64,000 bases of DNA from Deinococcus cellulosilyticus NBRC 106333 = KACC 11606 (lineage in GTDB: Bacteria > Deinococcota > Deinococci > Deinococcales > Deinococcaceae), in NCBI RefSeq assembly GCF_007990775.1, contig NZ_BJXB01000018.1:49533-113532 (forward strand), in the 5' to 3' direction. Positions 59,442-64,000 of the stretch are shown one piece after another; the first letter of the stretch is position 1, and each line of letters opens with the position of its first letter. The notes under the pieces were generated by a model. That model ran no database searches and was not told the DNA's origin. It saw only the letters and a list, made by a program, of their open reading frames with translations. The position numbers and the translations under genes were made by a program.

Positions 59442-59972
59442 TCAATTCTCTTTCCAGTACAACGACAGCGCGTTGCTGCCGTACTCCCTGCGGTCCAGGG
59501 TGAACCCCTCACGTTCTGGAAGACGGGTTTTGTCTGGATGCTGCACGATGACCACCCCATCGTCGTTCAGGGGAACATGTTCAAGCACATCCTGTGCAAT
59601 CTGGGGAATGTCCAGCGGATACGGAGGATCAACAAAAACCACATCCTGGGGTCCCACCCTGTTCAGGTAATACTTCGCGTCTCCCAGATGGATCTTGACC
59701 CGCAGGTTGAGGGCACGGGCGTTTTTGTCCATCACCGAGACCGCCCCCTTGCTGTTGTCCACCAGGGTCACCTGAAAGCCTCTGCTGGCCGCTTCCAGAC
59801 CCACTGCCCCACTCCCGGCATACAGGTCCAGAAAGGCACTCCCTTCTTCGTAATGCTGTGCGAGGATGTCAAAAAGGCTTTTGCGGACTTTGGCTCCGGT
59901 GGGAACAGCAGTGGCAGGCACAGTCAGGCTGCGGCCCTTGGCACTTCCCCCGAGGATTCTGAGGTTCGACAT
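59442..59972 (-). CDS. rsmD: 16S rRNA (guanine966-N2)-methyltransferase RsmD
   Basis: 176 residues. LRILGGSAKGRSL, SAK..RKSLFDIL, motif I LDLYAGSGAVGLEAASRG and catalytic DPPY in VVFVDPPYPLD. ATG 59972 (MSNLRILGG) chosen over TTG 59981; TACCAT is eight bases before the ATG, without a ribosome site. Confidence 0.93.
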   Translation of the reverse strand: MSNLRILGGSAKGRSLTVPATAVPTGAKVRKSLFDILAQHYEEGSAFLDLYAGSGAVGLEAASRGFQVTLVDNSKGAVSVMDKNARALNLRVKIHLGDAKYYLNRVGPQDVVFVDPPYPLDIPQIAQDVLEHVPLNDDGVVIVQHPDKTRLPEREGFTLDRREYGSNALSLYWKEN

Positions 59973-59991
59973 AATGGTCAATGGTAGCAGA

Positions 59992-60143
59992 GCTGTCAGC
60001 CATCAGCCATCAGCGGTCAGCTTTTAACAGCGACGATGAGGTTGGGCCTGGAACAATAAAGTGGATTTCCACCAACCATGTTGGGTTTTTGTTGGAACAA
60101 AGCATGGACTTGCTGAGATTTCTGGCTGACGGCTGACGGCTGA
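59992..60143. repeat. Putative small repeat element, family 1, copy A
   Basis: Left end CATCAGCCATCAGCGGTCAG (about 59992-60021) and right end TGGCTGACGGCTGACGGCTG (60123-60142) are inverted copies; interior has an inner hairpin GTGGA-TT-TCCAC (60061-60072) and GTTGGGTTTTTGTTGGAACA. Interior order is shared with 18371-18546. No ORF. Confidence 0.55.
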
Positions 60144-60181
60144 ACGCTCTGTGCCCTTTGCTCCAATTTCAAAAAACAGTC

Positions 60182-60193
60182 TAGAATGAAAAA
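60182..60193 (+). promoter_or_regulatory. -10 box of leaderless mobA mRNA
   Basis: TAGAAT (60182-60187), six bases (GAAAAA), ATG 60194. Confidence 0.5.
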
Positions 60194-60745
60194 ATGCACA
60201 TCACTGCAGCAATCACCGCCGGGGGGAAGTCCAGGCGATTTGGTTCGGACAAAGCACTGTATCGGGTTGGACAGTACACCCTGCTGGACATTGCAGCACA
60301 CAACCTCCATGCCTGCAACCAGAAATTGATCATTGGTCCTTACGCCTTGAAGGGCTGGCAGACCTATCCTGATCCCTTTCCGGGAATCGGTCCCATTTCA
60401 GGTCTGGTTTCTGCGCTGGAGCATGCAAAGAATGGCTGGGTGTTCTTCACGGGGGTGGACATGCCCAACCTGGATGCCCATTACTGGTCCCACCTGCATC
60501 ACCACCTGAATCCCGATGTGCAGGTGATTGTGCCCCTCAATGAGCACGGGAAGATGGAAACGCTGGCTGCGGCCTACCATGTGAGTGCACTGCCCCATCT
60601 GAAAGCTGCATTGCAGGAAAAGCGCTATGGCATCCGTCAGGTGATCGAGCACCATTTGCTGTACCGCACCCTTACGGGGGTCCCACAGCATCACTTCAAG
60701 AATGTGAACACTGTACAGGACACCCAGGATCTGATTGACACCTGA
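60194..60745 (+). CDS. mobA: Molybdenum cofactor guanylyltransferase MobA
   Basis: Attaches GMP to molybdopterin. 183 residues. Nucleotidyltransferase signature AAITAGGKSRRFGSDKAL (5-22), FFTGVDMPNLDAHYW (metal-binding Asp) and the ending FKNVNTVQDTQDL. Shorter than E. coli MobA by about 10 residues. A MOSC protein is at 8620 but no molybdoenzyme is in the window. Confidence 0.9.
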   Translation: MHITAAITAGGKSRRFGSDKALYRVGQYTLLDIAAHNLHACNQKLIIGPYALKGWQTYPDPFPGIGPISGLVSALEHAKNGWVFFTGVDMPNLDAHYWSHLHHHLNPDVQVIVPLNEHGKMETLAAAYHVSALPHLKAALQEKRYGIRQVIEHHLLYRTLTGVPQHHFKNVNTVQDTQDLIDT

Positions 60746-60815
60746 TCTGACAGGCGGCACACGAGTTTGACAGAAAGTTGACATTCTGAAACACATGTCA
60801 TGAGAGAATCAGGGA

Positions 60816-62678
60816 ATGTTGAAACCGGATACCCTGCTTGATCTGCATTTTGTCTCTGATCCACAGGTGTGGGGCTCAAAAGTGGCCTTTGTGCGGGCCA
60901 CACCACAGCAAAAAAAGTACATCACCCAGATTTACCTCTGGGAGGAAGGTGAACTCTCTCAACTCACCCAGGGGGAGCACCAGAACACCTCTCCCCGTTT
61001 TTCACCGGATGGTCAGTCGCTGGCCTTCATCAGCAACCGTTCGGGTACGAATCAGATTTATCTTCTGCGCCTGCGTGGTGGGGAGGCCAGACAGATCACC
61101 CACCTGGAGACCGATCCCTGGAACGTGCAGTGGAGTCCAGATGGGCAATGCCTCTCTTTCATGACCGCACCTGAAAAAACCGACCATGAGGTCGTGTACA
61201 CCACCACCCTGCGGGAGTACCACGCCAATGGGGAGGGGCTTTTCTCTGCACGTCCAGACCAGATTCACCTGCTGCGCATCTCTGACGGTCAGGTGTCAGC
61301 CCTGACGCACTCAGAGGTGTACATCATGGAGCACCAGTGGTTGCCCGACAGTTCTGGGGTCGCCTACATTTCTTCTCCCTCTGCTGATGAAGCGGCACAG
61401 GCCCGGTTCTGCGTGTACCGCCAGAAGCTGAATGGCGTCCCTGAACAGGTGATGGATGCCACGGCAGACCTCGGTCAGTTGAGTGTGCAGCCAGATGGTT
61501 CCGGTTTTGTGGTGTCGCGCAAAGAGCAGAGCTGGTGCGATGCCCACCTGTACTATTACCACTGGGATGGCACACACAAGCGTCTGGATGAGGGTTTTGA
61601 TTATCCCCTGGGGAATTATGTGCTGGGAGACATGCAGCACGGTGCCTACCCCACCCGTGCCCAGTGGCTTGATGCCCAGACCCTGCTGGCGGTCTATACG
61701 CTGGGGGGTTCTTCTGGCCTCTTCACGGTGAAGCTCTCGGGAGATGTGACCCCTCTGCTGCACCACCATGCCCGCGTGATCAGTGCTGTGCATGTCTGTC
61801 AGGGCAAGGTGGCTTTCATTGAGGAGTGTTCCACAGAGCTTCCTGAGGTGTACCTCTGGGAAGATGGGGTGGTCACTCCAGTTTCACAGCAGGGTGCCCT
61901 GATTGTGGACTGGCCCATTGTGGAGCCCATTTCTCTGCGTGTTGGCAATGTGGAAGGCTGGGTTCTCCTGCCCACGCAAACTGAAGGTCGCATTCCTGTG
62001 GTCCTGAGCATTCACGGCGGGCCGCACATGGCCTATGGACACGCTTTCATGCACGAGTTTCAGGTGTTTGTGCAGCAGGGTTATGCGGTGCTGTACTGCA
62101 ATCCCAGAGGCAGTGTCGGGTATGGTCAGGGCCACTCTGGAGCCATCCGGGGATGCTGGGGCAGTGTGGACCAGGATGACCTGCTCGCTTTCCTGGATGC
62201 TGCCCTCGCCCAGTACAGCGCACTGGACCCGGCCCGCATGGCGGTGGTCGGAGGGAGTTATGGTGGATACATGGTCAACTGGATCACCTCACACACCTCC
62301 CGGTTCAAACGGGCCATCACGGACCGTTGTGTGAGCAATCTGGTGTCCTTTGCTGGAACCTCGGACATCGGGGCGTTTTTTGGGCAGCACGAACTGGGGT
62401 CCAATCCCTTCACTGAAGATGCTGGGAACCTGTGGAACCTCAGCCCCCTCAAATACGTGTCCCAGGTGAAGACGCCGACCCTGGTGGTGCACAGCGAACA
62501 GGACCTCAGGTGCCCTCTGGAACAGGGACAGCAATGGTACGCAGCCCTGAAAACCCTGGGCATCGAAACCCGGTTTGTGCGGTTCCCGGAGGAAAACCAT
62601 GAGCTCTCACGCTCAGGCCGTCCGGACCGCCGCATTGTGCGCCTGAAGGAATACCTGGCCTGGCTCTCTGCCCTCTGA
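60816..62678 (+). CDS. S9-family serine peptidase (acylaminoacyl-peptidase / prolyl oligopeptidase type)
   Basis: 620 residues. N-terminal beta-propeller with WD40-like TolB/DPP4 repeats (SPRFSPDGQSLAFISNRSG, NVQWSPDGQCLSF), C-terminal alpha/beta hydrolase with nucleophile Ser in VVGGSYGGYMVNW (about 479), Asp in SEQDLRCPLEQ (about 564) and His in ENHELSRSG (about 597). No signal peptide; cytoplasmic peptide turnover. A TTGACA is near 60778 but no suitable -10. Confidence 0.92.
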   Translation: MLKPDTLLDLHFVSDPQVWGSKVAFVRATPQQKKYITQIYLWEEGELSQLTQGEHQNTSPRFSPDGQSLAFISNRSGTNQIYLLRLRGGEARQITHLETDPWNVQWSPDGQCLSFMTAPEKTDHEVVYTTTLREYHANGEGLFSARPDQIHLLRISDGQVSALTHSEVYIMEHQWLPDSSGVAYISSPSADEAAQARFCVYRQKLNGVPEQVMDATADLGQLSVQPDGSGFVVSRKEQSWCDAHLYYYHWDGTHKRLDEGFDYPLGNYVLGDMQHGAYPTRAQWLDAQTLLAVYTLGGSSGLFTVKLSGDVTPLLHHHARVISAVHVCQGKVAFIEECSTELPEVYLWEDGVVTPVSQQGALIVDWPIVEPISLRVGNVEGWVLLPTQTEGRIPVVLSIHGGPHMAYGHAFMHEFQVFVQQGYAVLYCNPRGSVGYGQGHSGAIRGCWGSVDQDDLLAFLDAALAQYSALDPARMAVVGGSYGGYMVNWITSHTSRFKRAITDRCVSNLVSFAGTSDIGAFFGQHELGSNPFTEDAGNLWNLSPLKYVSQVKTPTLVVHSEQDLRCPLEQGQQWYAALKTLGIETRFVRFPEENHELSRSGRPDRRIVRLKEYLAWLSAL

Positions 62679-62680
62679 GG

Positions 62681-63994
62681 TCAATGCTGGGTCTGCAGCC
62701 CAAGGTTGATCGCTCTGGGGAAAAGCCCCCGGTTCCAGGCCCCCTGATGCAACTCCTCCCTGAAGGCCGGGTGGGCAATCCCGATCAGGGCTTCTGCCCG
62801 CTCGGAAAGGGTGCGTCCGTACAGGTCGGCAATGCCGTACTCGGTCACCACATAGCGCACATCACCCCGGGTGGTCACCACGCCCGATCCGGGTTTCAGC
62901 AGAGGGGTGATGCGAGAGCAGGGGGTGCTTTTCACATTGGCCGTGGAGGTCACCGCAATGATCGGCTTGCCCCCTTCGGACATGCTGGCTCCACGCATGA
63001 AATCCAGCTGTCCTCCGAAGCCCGAGTACATGCGGGTTCCGATGGAATCTGCACACACCTGCCCGGTCAGGTCCACCTCCAGGGCGGTGTTGATGGCGAC
63101 CATGTGGCGGTTCTGGGCAATCACCATCGGGTTGTTCACGTAATCGCTCGGGTGCATTTCCAGCAGTGGGTTGTCGTGGGCAAAATCGTAAAGTTCCTGT
63201 GTGCCAAGCATCAGGGTCCCGATGATCTTTTCTGGGTGCAGGGTTTTGCGGGCCCCGGTGATGATGCCTTCCTGCACCGCCCTCAGGATGCCTGTGGAGA
63301 CCATCTCGGTGTGCAGGCCCAGGTCCTTCTTGCCTTTCAGGGCATGCAGGACAGCGTTGGGAATGTTGCCAATGCCCAGTTGCAGGGTGTCTCCATCCTC
63401 AATGAGCTGTGCAATGTGGGCTCCAAGCTGGGCTTCCACTTCTGTGAAGGGGATCTCGTCCAGGGTTTGCAAAGGACAGTCCACCTCGACCTGTGCAAAG
63501 ACCTGGGAGGTGTGGATGAAGCAGTCTCCATGGACCCGGGGCATGTGAGGGTTGACCAGGGCGATGGTGCGGGCCGCATTTTCCACAGCAGCTTTGCTGG
63601 CAATCACTTCTGTGCCCAGGCTCATGTACCCATGGGCATCGGGTGGACTGACCATCACCACGGCCCAGTCCAGGGGCAGGTGACCGGAGCGCAGCACCCG
63701 GGGAATCTCACTCAAAAAGATCGGGACGTAATCCACCACGCCATTGGCAAGCCCCATGCGGTCATGGGGACCCAGAAAGAAACTGCGGTAGTGAAAAGGC
63801 GCACCTGCCTCAGGTTTGAGGGCGGTGCCCATTTGCAACAGTCCGCAGAATTCCACCCCCTTCAGGCGGTCTGTGCGGGTCTCAAGGGCTTCCAGAAAGG
63901 GGATCGGGGTGGCGGCATTGCCAGAAAGAAACACCCGTGAATACGGCTGAATCCATGACGCTGCCTCTTCCAGCGTGACGTTCAGGGCTTGCAT
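62681..63994 (-). CDS. Acetyl-CoA hydrolase/transferase family protein (4-hydroxybutyrate CoA-transferase-like)
   Basis: 437 residues; the usual size for the family. QLGIGNIPNAVLHAL, HTEMVSTG (catalytic Glu region), GTRMYSGFGGQLDFMRGA and YVVTEYGIADLYGRT are typical. Moves CoA between acyl-CoA and acetate or hydroxybutyrate; the specificity cannot be read. Start ATG 63994 gives a plausible family N-terminus (MQALNVTLEEAASWI), but the window ends six bases upstream so an earlier start cannot be excluded. Convergent with the S9 gene, three bases apart. Confidence 0.88.
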   Translation of the reverse strand: MQALNVTLEEAASWIQPYSRVFLSGNAATPIPFLEALETRTDRLKGVEFCGLLQMGTALKPEAGAPFHYRSFFLGPHDRMGLANGVVDYVPIFLSEIPRVLRSGHLPLDWAVVMVSPPDAHGYMSLGTEVIASKAAVENAARTIALVNPHMPRVHGDCFIHTSQVFAQVEVDCPLQTLDEIPFTEVEAQLGAHIAQLIEDGDTLQLGIGNIPNAVLHALKGKKDLGLHTEMVSTGILRAVQEGIITGARKTLHPEKIIGTLMLGTQELYDFAHDNPLLEMHPSDYVNNPMVIAQNRHMVAINTALEVDLTGQVCADSIGTRMYSGFGGQLDFMRGASMSEGGKPIIAVTSTANVKSTPCSRITPLLKPGSGVVTTRGDVRYVVTEYGIADLYGRTLSERAEALIGIAHPAFREELHQGAWNRGLFPRAINLGLQTQH

Positions 63995-64000
63995 GTTGTG

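Overview
The window looks like chromosomal DNA of a moderate-GC Deinococcus. Pointers are the protein set (amylosucrase, primary sigma factor with an acidic N-terminal block, GSI-alpha glutamine synthetase, SufU-type Fe-S scaffold, MutS/MutL with an endonuclease-type MutL and no MutH here) and a start-codon style known from Deinococcus: many genes have a TANNNT -10 box 5-8 nt before ATG/GTG and no Shine-Dalgarno, i.e. probable leaderless mRNAs. I saw no rRNA, tRNA, CRISPR array, insertion sequence or prophage gene. About 62 protein genes are densely packed on both strands.

Layout. 1-4736: branched-chain amino-acid ABC importer (livK under its own promoter; livHMGF under a second consensus promoter). 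5055-6625: glnA with a palindrome in its leader. 6942-9438: sufS-sufU and a convergent MOSC protein. 9600-13600: DedA protein, rpoD, RsmC-like methyltransferase, rnhB. 13770-18250: GH57 glucanotransferase-like enzyme and truncated globin, then a 2H phosphoesterase / SufR-like regulator / Mrp operon. 18370-23245: GGDEF-GAF protein, a membrane pseudokinase-like protein, amylosucrase. 23515-27490: rpmH-rnpA-yidD-yidC-khpB(jag)-prmC. 27581-31547: alkyltransferase-like protein, P-loop kinase-like protein, unknown protein, gyrA with two sites resembling the Deinococcus radiation/desiccation response motif. 31871-36567: rpsP, khpA, VOC, GNAT, rimM, trmD, Lon-substrate-domain and TPR genes. 36634-41281: ftsE-ftsX-EnvC-like operon and a C-terminal processing protease. 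41342-44671: TrmB-like regulator, Nif3-family protein, tmk, cysteine-cluster protein. 44739-50573: SMR transporter behind a long structured leader, secreted protein, KynB-like cyclase, three tandem AIM24 paralogues, stress-type protein. 50782-55019: mutS-mutL. 55255-58471: GH18 chitinase with a triple operator-like array, GGCT, DUF72, P-loop protein. 58536-63994: small membrane protein, coaD, rsmD, mobA, S9 peptidase, CoA-transferase.

Most content is housekeeping: nitrogen (liv, glnA), Fe-S assembly (sufSU, SufR-like/Mrp), translation and membrane insertion, division and cell wall (ftsEX/EnvC), DNA repair and topology (mutSL, rnhB, gyrA, alkyltransferase-like) and alpha-glucan/chitin metabolism. 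The less ordinary signals are regulatory or structural: widespread leaderless starts, RDRM-like sites at gyrA, a phased repeat array at the chitinase promoter, two families of dispersed intergenic repeats (one copy of each appears to encode the C-terminal tail of a protein, MutL or the GGDEF protein), an unassigned structured leader before an SMR gene with Asp in place of the family's Glu, and the AIM24 triplet. All calls come from reading the sequence; no database search was run.
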